From: Chrysaora quinquecirrha
Taxonomy: Eukaryota; Cnidaria; Scyphozoa; Semaeostomeae; Pelagiidae
DNA length: 64,000 bases
Assembly (NCBI GenBank): GCA_014526335.1
Contig: JACTAT010000039.1
Span: 8,405,484 to 8,469,483 of the forward strand
Direction of reading: 5' to 3'
Below the pieces are notes generated by a model, which did not search any database, was not told the DNA's origin, and worked only from the letters and a program-made list of their open reading frames with translations. The position numbers and the translations under genes are program-made. Shown one piece after another: positions 44,879 through 56,600 of this stretch. The stretch's first letter is position 1; every line of letters begins with the position of its first letter.

Positions 44879-45694
44879 ACAGTTATCGTCAGGAAGATAT
44901 GGGACTCAAATTTTTTTGGACTTTGAAAAACTGCATGTCACCTAATTAGATGATGCACTTTTTGATGAATTTTCTGTGGCTTTGCGTATGTCTTTTGTAA
45001 ATATTTCGTTTGTCATGGTATACGAGCAACGAACGTAAAACCGGAAACTTTCTGGTTAACTTATCGACTTTGTTCGCATTGTGTAACCTTCTGTAACTTT
45101 TGTGTAACATGTACTGTTTCATTTCTTGTTATGTACCGGCTGGCCTTTGCATAACATTGGTGTAACTTTGCGTTACCTTTGTGTAAAATTTACTGTTTCG
45201 TTTCTTGTTGTGTACTTGGTTATGTTCTTAGCTAATTCTGTATTTCCTTGATTTAAGTACTTGAAAATTCATGAACATAGGTCGGTGCACTGTTTTAAAT
45301 TATAGCGATGCGTTTGGTTGGTGGTCTGGGAACAAGACTGACAGTTTCATTGTAGCAACCAGCAATATTTGCTTCGATATAGTCATTGACCATTGTATAA
45401 CTTCAGTTGCTCTATTGACCAAAACATACTGTATCTTTTGCTGCGAAACGACTTGACAACAGTACAGAGAACTACCCATGTGAGCTTAGTGAAGTGTTTT
45501 GAAACAATAGAAACACAAGTCTGTCCAGCCGGATTTTGTATCGTTGAAAGAAACAAAATAGCCCTAAAGAAGTTATCTTTAAAGCGCTATCAGAAAAAGA
45601 GTGTGGGAATCATTTGCTGCTTTGCTGTTGTGCTGATGTCAGCTGCTTTGGTACTACCGGCCTCGCATTTTTCTGTCACTTGAAGCGTCAAAGA

Positions 45695-48600
45695 ATGGTA
45701 CCAAGAAGATATCCCTTTCTCAAGGTTATTTCTATGACCGGTAAGTTGATTTTCTTTCAGGCAATAAACATTTTCATATTGATTTCATATTAAACAAGTC
45801 ACTCAAGAAATGAATAGGACTTTCTTTTGATCTTTTAAACTTGTTTTGTGTTATTTTTTATGCTAAAACATTAACTGTTCGTCATGGATAGCAGTTCAAA
45901 GCCGTGCGCTTTAGAAGATCGTATTAAAATTTGGAGAAGGCCTTTTTGTCACCGTTGGCAGAAATTCGCTCATTTTGATCCACAGGCCTGGGGGTTTGTA
46001 GTTTTTCGTAAGCACTTTGTGAAGGAAGGATGTAAACACGAATACCAAAAACAACTTCAAGTAGAATACGAACAAACACTGTTATACTGATACAGTACTC
46101 TTTTTCTGCATACACACTTTTTTTTATAAGAATATCCTAATTTTTGCCAAGGCTTGAACTTTTCCATTGCTATTCTTAAATTTCCATTGTTCTTTGGCAA
46201 TTTTGAGCCTGAATATTCTTATAGACTGTATTCTTATAAAAAAGAAATGGTTTAACCTGCGGATTTGTATAGAATTCCTTGTGTTTGTATAGAAATGCAT
46301 TAGCAACTGTTCATTGAAACTTAGCGCTATTTAAACATCATTCCCGTAGCACCCTATCATCTTAAAGAATGCAAATTTAAACATCGCTGTCTTTCCATTC
46401 ATACTTAAATGATAACATCTGTGAGAAAATTTGCCTTGAGCTATGTTTTTATTGCATCATGACTTATAAACCCCCCAGGGGGGTACTCATTAGCTTTCAG
46501 TACGGGGGGTCCATGCCAATATTTGGGGTCCGAAATCTTAAGCTTATTCAATTTTTGGGGTCAGTGAATTATAACATGGACAAAAATTCAATATTTGGGG
46601 TCCACAAATTTGAAGGAAGAATCTTGCGAATTGGTGCGATTCATTACAATGACCCATCCAAGTGCCAAGAGCTTATAAATTGTAAATTGTCATGAAACTG
46701 ATGGCTAAACCTGAGAAAACATTTTAGGTGTCCAAAAATAGATACCAATATTTGGGGTCTCCAAAACATTAAATTCAATATTTGGGGGTCTGCAAAGAAA
46801 AAGTGGCATTGACCCCCCCCCCCGTATTGAAAGGTATTGAGTATCCCCCCTGGGATAAACCCGTGGGTTTATTTCAGTTCAGACTTATCCGCATATGAGC
46901 GGCACATCCAGAATGACTTTGCAATGAAGACTCCCCGTATTTTCGTCTCTCGAAATCAAATTTATATGCCTTTGTACGGACTGCTGCTGCTGTAGACTGC
47001 CATCATGTGGGACATCGCTCTGTGTTTGTGTTTTGTAGATTAAGTTCTGTTCTGTAATATCTTATCTTATTTAGCGATGATGTTTCCTCTTGTTTCCTGT
47101 ATGTCAAATGGCGAAGGAGATGTCATAAATAAAGTTTTGCAAGATTATTCAACTGAAGAAAGACCTGTAAAGACAGCAGATATGCCAGTGGTGATTTTAT
47201 TTGGCTTAAAAGTTAATTCCTTTCTTGCATTGGTAAGTGAAAACTTCTTTGATTCTTTGATTCTTTGATTCTTTGATTCTTTGATTCATCATCAAATTTA
47301 TCAGATCTATTTATGACTTACCGTCGAATTGGCTGTTCATTGTTTTCCAGCAAATGAAGAATGAAGTCATGGACACAATTCTGTGGATACTATTGGTTTG
47401 TATTTGCAGTAATTCCTCTCACCCTCACCTTCAAAAATCCGGTTAGCTAATAGGTATACCAGGTACTACCGTACCATTGCTTGTTATTCTAATTGAAAAT
47501 AAACAGATATTCTTTACAATATGTTTTAGACATATGTGGTCTCTGTGGCGCAGTGGTTAGCGTGCTGGACTCACAACGAAAATGTTGTGGATTCGAGCCA
47601 CGGTCTTTCCACTTGTGTTGCAGAGATAATGACCTTCGGCAAGTTGTTAACACAAATGTGCCTCTCTCCACCAAGGTGTATAAATGGGTACCTGGTCGGT
47701 AGTTATGAGCGCCGTGTGTGGCTGCACCCTGCTATATGCTAATGCATCCAGACCAGGGGTAAAGTGTAAAGTCGACTGAGTAGCCCTAGGCTAGTAGTAG
47801 ACTCAAAAATGGCAACTTTACTTTACTTTTAGACATGGAAGGACGAAAGATTGTCGTGGAATCCCAAATTGTACAATGGGACAGAATCAGTCAGCATACC
47901 TGTGCATAAACTGTGGATGCCAGATATAGTTCTTTATAACAGGTACAAAATTTGCATTGCATCGTATTGCATATAGTAAAATTTATTAATCAAGGACCTA
48001 TAGTTTGAAATAATAGATTTTCCCTGAATTGTCCACAAGTGACATTACCACAATAGATGGAATCCGGATCTTGCCTACATCCAAAAAAGTTCTGATCAAG
48101 GGTCTCAGGTCATTCACTGGGGCTTAAATGCAACCTGTCTATGAGTTAACCTCTTCCATGGATACCAAAACATCGCATTCAGATTAGTGATAAGCAGAGT
48201 CTGCAAGAACAGCTAAACTGTGAACCATGCGTGGAAGTTACGTTGTTTAGACGCTCCTTTCAGAACCTTACCTGATTATGGTACTTGCCTCATTAAAAAC
48301 TTAGTTTTTATGTGCCCTGTGTGCATGCCTTACAAGAAATTTTGAATACTGTTTTCACATTCTGCTTTGATCAATTAAATTAATGATCATCATCTGTAAT
48401 CACTAAGTATCCTGTTTCTTCAACAGTGCAGAAGATACCTTGAGTAGCAGCCCAAGCGGTGTAAAGACGAAGGTATCTGTTAAATCCTCAGGAGTCTGCA
48501 CTCTTCTAGCACCTTTGAGATACATGAGCATGTGTTCTGTTAACGTGAAGAATTTTCCCTATGATTATCAGGTAAAGTAGTCGGATTTTCCTATGCTATA

Positions 48601-50089
48601 AGCCTTGCATCCCCCTGGCCCCTTGCCTCCCCTTCATAATACATGTGTGAGATAGAGTATAATTCTTCCTCGTGACGTTTTTTCTAGAGATGTAACATGG
48701 TTTTTGGTTCGTGGACTTTGGATAGAACAAAGCTTGTTATCAAGAAGTTAGGCAAAAACACAACAACATATTTATCAGGTAAAAACATCATTGCCCAGAA
48801 GCCCTCTAATCTTCATTATCTTCATCAAAATCACATTCTAGAAAAAAATCAATCTCGCTTCCACTAAATCAACTGGCAACTACTTCGCTTTGTCTTTCTC
48901 CCCTTGACTGGAATAAAATTTACTCAATCGTCTCGTGCTAAAAAGAAATCTGGAGCAGGAACCGCAGACACAATTTAGGGCTTTGGGGGCTATCTACTTT
49001 GAAAGGGCACTTTACACTGATCCACTGATTTTTACAAATAACAAAAATATAGACTTACAAATAACGAACATAGACACTAAACGGGAAAAAAAATTTAAAT
49101 TCTTGTATCAAAATATGCTAAAATGGCTTGTCTTTTCTTAGAATCTCTAAAGTCTTCATCTTTTCATCATCATTTGCCACACTAATCAACCAATCATCTA
49201 TACCAATTTTTTTAAAAATCTGTGTCCGTTTAAATATGAGAGCAACGCTTTACAATCAAGCATGTGATGTAGATATACTGTATTTTTAAAGAATTAAAGA
49301 CCAGAAAATGATTGTTTTCCGTTTGTGACTGAAGTGAAAAACTTTTCCTCTCTTTTCACAGAACAATTCAGTAAAAACGGCCAATGGCATATTAAGAAAG
49401 TCGAAGTTGAGACGGAAGATAAACATTACTCTGGCTTTGGAAATCCTTTCTCCCAACTTAGAGTAACTTTCCATTTCAAGAGAAAACCAATGTACTTTCT
49501 CCTCTATCTAATATTGCCATGCAATTTGGTCTCATTCTTGATTCTGTTGGTTTTCATAATTCCAGCATCTTCAGGCGAAAGACTAGGCCTTGGAATAACG
49601 GTCATCTTAAACATGAGTGTCTATTTGTTGGTTGTTTCTGATAAACTGCCCGAATCCTCCGATGACTCTCCACTGCTGGGTGTATTTTTTGTGGCAATGC
49701 TACATGAGATGACTTTCGCGTTTTTATTGTCTGGAATCACACTCTGGATATCAAGCTGGCAAACTGACGTCCCTGAAATCCTTCAAAAGATGTTATTTAT
49801 TTGTCGCAAATCCCACAAACCAAGAAGCAAGAGAAAAATCATGGTCAGGGAAGAAAATCAGGGATTCGAGATGGAGAAGGAGGCAAAAACGGATTCCAGA
49901 GCAATTGCTAGCAGATTCAACGACCAACAAAACGCCAAATTCGAGCAAAAAGAAGAATTGAAGGATTCAGCTGAGAAGAAAACTTGGGAAGATGTAGGAA
50001 GAAAACTAGACAAAATATTTTTCATCTTGTTCTTCCTCTTGCTTTCGTCGACACTATTTGGAATCGTATTTTGGCGACCAGAAACTTAG
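45695..50089 (+). CDS. Cys-loop receptor subunit D, intact, 7 exons
   Basis: Exons: 45695-45740, 47075-47232, 47351-47395, 47833-47942, 48427-48571, 48688-48778, 49362-50089; all GT/AG with consistent phases, encoding about 440 residues. Signal peptide region MVPRRYPFLKVISMT-A-MMFPLVSC, then ligand-binding domain (KVLQDYSTEERPVK, MDTILWI, WMPDIVLYN), complete Cys-loop from YMSMC to RCNMVFGSWT, and loop C HYSGFGNPF (no vicinal Cys, so non-alpha type). M1 MYFLLYLILPC, M2 GERLGLGITVILNMSVYLLVVSD with a Glu before M2 as in cation channels, M3, a charged loop, and M4 KLDKIFFILFFLLLSSTLFG follow. Plasma-membrane pentamer; ligand unknown. A SINE has inserted precisely at the exon 4 acceptor. Confidence 0.9.
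46113..46245. mobile_element. Short TA-type MITE relative
   Basis: Left CACACTTTTTTTTATAAGAA preceded by TA, right TTCTTATAAAAAAG. Same terminal style as the nested element at 18595-18964, but the right terminus lacks the final GTG. Located in intron 1 of receptor D. Confidence 0.6.
46474..46854. mobile_element. hAT-like MITE with 8-bp duplication in receptor D intron 1
   Basis: Ends CCCAGGGGGGTACTC and GAGTATCCCCCCTGGG are inverse repeats. Flanks are the direct repeat ATAAACCC at 46466-46473 and 46855-46862. The interior repeats ATTTGGGGTC about six times. 381 bases, no coding capacity. Confidence 0.85.
47534..47826 (+). mobile_element. tRNA-derived SINE at receptor D exon 4 acceptor
   Basis: The head has an A-box TGGCGCAGTGG and a B-box GGATTCGAGCC. 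The central part contains CTTCGGCAAGTTGTTAACAC and GGTGTATAAATGGGTACC, a motif type found in SINE cores of many invertebrates. The tail ends ACTTTACTTTAC. It is flanked by an exact 10-bp duplication TTTTAGACAT (47524-47533 and 47827-47836). Confidence 0.88.
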
Positions 50090-50614
50090 ACTTCTTCAGC
50101 TTTAATGCACGTTGCTATATGAATATTGTATTGTATTTTTTGTTGTATTTTATTGTAAAATTCTTTAATGTTAGTTTTTGCAGTAGTGTCAAATCACTAA
50201 TTTAAACTAACATAGAGCAAACTTCAGAGATTACATTAAGTTAGGTATTCTACTCATTCATATTGCAGAATGAGCATGCGCATTTGTTATCAAGAAACCA
50301 TGTCTTGACCAATGTTTTGAACTGTTTTGTGTTTTGAGCTGATTTTATTTCAGCAGGAAGTGAGTTCCAAATTTTTGAATAAAGACCTTTTTAAAATCAC
50401 TGCAAATTCAGGTTTTCAAGTTTTGTGTAAAAATTTTCCCAAGATTTTAGCGCATTTTTAGTGTACAGTATTTAGAAATCTGTCAAAAAATTTGCACCCC
50501 TGACCCACTGACCCAAAGAACTTTGCCCTGACCTGAACAAACGACAGACCGCTGCGAAGGCGCATTTTCTCACAGGGAAGCTCGTACCACTTTCTAGCGT
50601 TTGACCTTGCAAAA
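50090..50614. other. Spacer between receptor D and OSBPL9
   Basis: Holds the receptor D 3'UTR and the OSBPL9 5' region. No additional gene and no clear core promoter element seen. Confidence 0.4.
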
Positions 50615-53600
50615 ATGGCTGTGAAGCTGGAAGGACCGCTTTCTAAATGGACGAATGTCGTGAAAGGATGGCAGTACAGATGGTTTGTCCTAGATGATAA
50701 CACAGGTCTTTTATCATATTACACGGTAAGCTAAAGTCAGAGCCTGATTACTCCTTGAAATTTGTTTCCGTAAAGCTTACAGTTCATGAAATGTTTTTTA
50801 GGCCTACTAAAATTTGCTCAGGCCCACCCTCCTGGAGGAGAATCACAGACTAACCCTTAGCATGAATTTAAATAAACCCTAAAAATTTGAAACACAAGAT
50901 TAGCTTTTGAGAAAACAGTTGGTTTGTTATCTAAAGTCTTTGGCCGTTTTTTTTTTATTTATATAATTTGACATCAGGAATAGTTATAAAAGTGTTTTGG
51001 TTTGGTTGGGGCTCTCTGACCTAGAGAAAATGGATACAATAAAAGCATTCTTTCTTGTCAAAAGTTTTATTCCAAATCATTAAACACAAATAATTTTTAT
51101 TTTTTAGTCAAAAGACAAAATGATGAGAGGTGCCAGAAGAGGATGTCTGCGACTTCGGGTGAGAATATGTTTTTAATTTTTTTTTGAAATTTACAACATC
51201 TTTGAAAGTAAGGTCCCATTCACACTGGTTATACCATTCACACAAGACTGAAAAGATTTTGCCGTAACAGGTCAACTTGCCACACTGCCAACTTGTTATA
51301 GTCAACTTTCCACAATCTGGTCTCGTCAACTCTACAAAAGATGACTTGCCACACTAAACTGGACAAGCAAACTCTATCAGTATGTTCAATGAGGGTGTGG
51401 GGGAGAGCCCCCAATGCTTAAATCAATCACAGACAAGCCTTCGTCTAGATAGCTTGTACAATATATTCATAAAGACAAACTTAAAACATTTGAAAACATT
51501 AAAATTCCAAACAGGGGCAAGTTGAACACCAAGGTGTGACCAGAACACAGTTGTGACTAGACCTGAAATGTGTGGCAACTTTGTCGTGTGTCAAACTGGC
51601 AGTATGGGAAGGTGACCAGAAGCCTGGTTTTGCTCCGGGTTATATTTCTGTTCACACGGGAACAAAATAATCCCATTCATTCAGTGTTTTGCCATTGAAA
51701 ATGATCAATGAGTTTAGCACACATCTCTATAGTTTAGCAAAACAATAACTTGATATGTACAATATCTCAAGAGAATGATATATGCAAGCTGGTATATACA
51801 AGCTGTATCATTCTGCTTTCTTGACCAGTTCTCCTTTTTACACGGGGACAAAGTGGAGCAACAACATGCCATTCAGTTCCTTTGTTTCGTTTTTGAAAAT
51901 GAGCAGTAAAATAAAATAACACAAATGAAAATGAGCAGTCCTCACTGTATGCAATTTCATTCCAATTTCGGTACTGTGTAAATGGGGTCTAAACAGCTTG
52001 TTCGTTGGATGATTTAGTCTTACGAAACGTTTGCAAAAGTTTCCTAAGTGTCTGTACAAATTCAAAGAATTCATAGGTGAAAACTTCCCCTTGCTAGCAA
52101 AAAGCCAGTGTGCATCTCTTATGAATCAATATAGTTTATAAGTATTGTTTTTTAAATTTAGGCTGCTCAGATTGGCATCGATGATGAAGATGACAGTACA
52201 TTTACAATCAGCAGTGATCAAAAGACATTTCATTTCCAAGGTAACTTTCTTCTGTATCATGCTACCTGGAGTCCCTTTAGAAATCTCTGGCCCATTGAAG
52301 CTTTGGAACAATAGGTGCAAATCAGGGACCTTTCAATTCGACCTGTGCAATAAATAAGAGTGAAACCACATTTCTCTATCTATGCCTGCTGAAGGGAGAC
52401 AGTTCTATCCTGGAACATTGCCCAAATATATATCAAAGGCTTGCCATGATATGCGGTGATTATCACGTCTAATACAGTGTCAACAACTATTCACATAGAT
52501 AAAAGGTAAATTTCTCGTTTGTGATTTTAGCTCGTGATGCAACAGAAAGGGAGCAATGGATCAAAGGTTTGGAAGAGACTATCAATCGACATACACAGAA
52601 TGATAAAACACATGCATTTGCAGTTCCAACTGAAGAAGAATTGAATCATAGAATGGCTGAAGCAGAAGCATATTTTAGAATTCTCACACAGCAAGTCAAG
52701 GTAAATTGCCAATACCTGAGTTACTTCTGTGCTTCTTTTGATACCATAAATCAGGAATGAACACTGTTGCAGAATTTAGTCAAAAGTGCAAAGACACACA
52801 TGTTAAGAACTCATCAACTTAAAAAACTTAGCTCTAGAATGGCTTTTAAATTGACTTAACATGACCCAAAAACTCAGCTTTAGAATTACTAGAGGTCTTA
52901 GAGGAACTCAAAATTGAAATAACTTTAAACTGACTTAAAGCGGACATAACAATGACTTGATGGCTCAAAAAACAACTTTAAAAATGATATCACCAAACTT
53001 CATGATGTCATTAACATTATGACGTCACTAAATTCATGACGTCATTAATCCTAGTGACGTCGAAAATGTTTCGCCATTAATGCAATGTTCTAAATGATCT
53101 AAAAATGACGTGAAAAAGCTAAACTTTTGAATGACATAAGACTGCCATAAATTGTCCATATCAGTGTAATAATAGACAAACAATATTTAATGCTACCTTG
53201 AGTTCAAAGTTTTCTATGGCTAAAGCTATCCTGCAATCTATATTGTGCATCAATGCTTCCCAAAATTACCCCTGTTCTACAAGGCTTGTTGCTATCTGTT
53301 AATTGACTGCCAATTTTTAAATTTGTAGAATTTAGAGAAGCAAATCGCTGCCTCTAACTCTGAGGTAAGGTTTTAAAGATAATTACTCGGGAGCTTGATT
53401 GATTTATGCTTATTCCATATGTCTCTATTTCAAATGAACAAAAGAAATAACGGAAATTTATTAACATTTCTTCATTATTTCAGAGATGCAAAATCCTAAA
53501 GGATTCAATGACAGTAAGTTGTTTTTTCTCCTTTTGTTGTCATGAGATTCATTGCTTCAGTTTCTTTATAATGACATTGCATTAATGGCGAAACATTTTC

Positions 53601-56600
53601 GACGTCACTAGGATTAATGACGTCATGAATTTAGTGACGTCATAATGTTAATGACATCATGAAGTTTGGTGATATCATAAAATTGATGATGTCAAACTTG
53701 AGGTATTAGATCACCAGGCTATGTCGATTTTTTAGGGTGATTATATGTTATTCCGGAGATGGAGCATGTGGCAATGAATAAACTGAATCTTTAGTTAGTA
53801 GTTGAGTTTGCTCATGTCGAGCAGATTTATGTCTGTCTGTGATGCCAGAAGCATAGGCTACTCGGAATTTGTATTGTAGCTTGTATCATTGCTGTAATAA
53901 TAGTCAAACTCTTTTTAATTGTAGAAAATGATTGAGTCCATTGGTCAGACGCTGGAGCTTTTAAATGTAGCGAAGGTAAAGAACTTTATTAACTTTCATT
54001 TTGTAGATACAGTATTGTTGCTTTCTTGATGGTTGATATCCTGTCCGTGTGCAAAGATCCGGATCTAAATCACTTCAGTAGAGGCAGTGTTGCTCACTTA
54101 AAATCTGTGCTCCAAAAAGACCTTAGCAGAGTTTTTACTATAGATACGGATCCGATAAGAGTTTCAAACAGCTTGTCATAAAGTCTCCCGTTTTGTCGAG
54201 TACGTTATGAGAATATTTGATGACGAAAAGCCAATTATTCCTACTCAACATACATTCATATTGCTCATAGATGTTGCAATGAAAGATAAAAAACCTATAT
54301 TTAACTATGCCCCCAAGTGGGTCCGGGCCCTTCCCCCCTTGGTGCAACTGATAAGGGTTTTGGCTTTTTTTTCAAATATTTCATTGCTTTTTTAGACTTC
54401 AATGTTAAAGAAGATGCCTGTTCCTATAATCACTGAAGTACAGCCCGCTGCTTTGGAAAGTATTGCAAGTAGTCAAGAAGCTGAAGAAACTGAAACTAGA
54501 ACGGTTGATATTAATGATGTATCAGATAATACAAATGAAGGTCAAACAGAATCGAAAGATGTGGCTGATGATGTTGTTAAGTTGGTAGATATCGACGAAG
54601 ACGTACAGATCTCAGAAAGCAATAGTACCTCAAATAAAAATACGGATTTTACCTCAACTGATGGACAGGCTGTGTCTTTGATAATCACTGAATCTAACCC
54701 TCCGACCTCGGATGCATTCTTAAATGGAAATAATGAAAAAGAGGCTTTGAAAGACAAGGAAGTAATTGCAGCACTAAGAGCTGTCGAGACTGTTCCGTGT
54801 ACGTCCTATTCAAGTAGCGATGATGACGACGATGATGATGAAGATGATGATGATGTTGAGTTTTTTGACGCTAATGAGTTTCATGAAGTAAGCTATGAGG
54901 AAGCCAAAGAGAGTCCCAGCAACGGAAAAGCAGCTGAAATACACTGCAGTGAAAGCCCTTCTAAGTAAGTTATATTCTAATATCCTTCACAAGGCAACCA
55001 AACATTTTTTCGTTGGTCATACATTGCTTATTTTAGTGTCGTCTTGTCCATACTTTGTGGTCTTGAAAATAGAATTGAAATTTAGCAATTTCGGTCTTGA
55101 AAATTCCTTCAGAGATATACTTGAATAAACACCAAAGGAAAGGACCAGGCCTCAGAACCAGAGTATCAAACCTAGGATCGATTGTGCAGTTTTATAGAAC
55201 AAAGTTTCGACCAGCTATTTAAGGGACGTTTTTGGACATACTAAGGACGTGGTCCTAGAAAAGTTTCTACGGGTACAGCCCCCGGACCCCCCTGTTTTGT
55301 TTACTTTGCTTCCATGCCCACAAAACTATTTTTTGGCCGCTGTTGTCGCTCCGGATGAAGGTATATCCCATTCCCAGTTTCTGCAGATTGTTGTCGTGAT
55401 AATTTGGGGTTAGTCGTGATAATCTCAGATTTCTTCGACCATAGATTGCGACAAGGGTTGAATTGCATAATGCTCATAACTCTAGGCCTGACGTTTAGAC
55501 TAAAGATCTCGTAAGCCTGATTTGCCATCAAACTGTGGGGAGGGGGTGGGGGATGGGGATGCTTGCTGTAGTCGCGAAGCAATATCATTCGATTTTCATA
55601 TTAAATCAATGCTTGTCATAATTTTTAGATTACAAGAGGAAAAGATAAGAACAAGTAAGTCTGATTAAGCAATGTATTTATTTCCTGCTTTGATACGGTG
55701 TTTTCCCACTAGCCACTTTCGCTATCCTCTATCCTCACTTTCACTGGAAAAACGTCCTTGCTTGGTGTTAACCTAGTCATTGTATAACAAGTTACACAGT
55801 GGTGTGCCGTGAAGTTGCTGTGGCCTTGTGTTCTTATCCAGCTGGCTCGTTGTGTCGGAAGTTCAATGAGGTTGAAGTTCGAGTCCCAGCTACGGTAGCG
55901 TCACAGCCAGGGCCGAGGTCTCTTCTGTTCGTCTACTTCTACTACTATCTATCTACTATCTATCTACCAATACTACCAGAGATCCAAGCGACTGGCGCTA
56001 AAAACATAATTTCATCTTCACCATTTTCACCTTGACATTTTCACGTAAAGTTGAAATTGTACGGAAAGACACTGCGGGAAACTTGCTTTTGTAGACTGTA
56101 GATTTGTGGTACACCCGTATTGAGTGGCGCTTTCATTGAATATCTCGCTATCAAACCTTTCAAATCCGGGGTTGATGTGATCATCAATTTCGCAACCAAG
56201 CATCTGTTTCTAAATTATAATCTAGGAAACCTCTATTCATTTAACTCATCAAAAAAACACTTGCCATGCGAATGAAACAGTAGCAGCAGATTGCAGTGGC
56301 TAATCATTTCACTTGATTAATTTTTAATTTCATCGAGTCGTAATACGTAATTCAATTTTTCAGCCATATTTGATTCGTTGTTTAGAATGCAAGCGTTAGA
56401 GGAAAATAGATCAATGAAGAAATTTACTTGTTATGACTCAAAGTCTGGCAGTTAGCGATGAGTTCGGATGAATATGCGTTGAGGCTACGATGATAATTGG
56501 CTTTCTGGGGATTCCGTCTTTGTAGCAGCTAGTTAACATTTCTTCGCGATAAAAACAGCTGAAAGTCTAGTCTGGCATTGAGTCACAGATTCCGATATAT

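Larger units (their letters stand above)
42582..45431 (+). repeat. 2.85-kb segmental duplication, copy 2
   Basis: Near-identical to 39735-42581, including the minisatellite variants in the same order. Differences I see are one-base length changes in T or A runs (near 43254, 44013, 44917, 44928 and 44963). Either a very recent tandem duplication or an assembly duplication. Confidence 0.95.
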
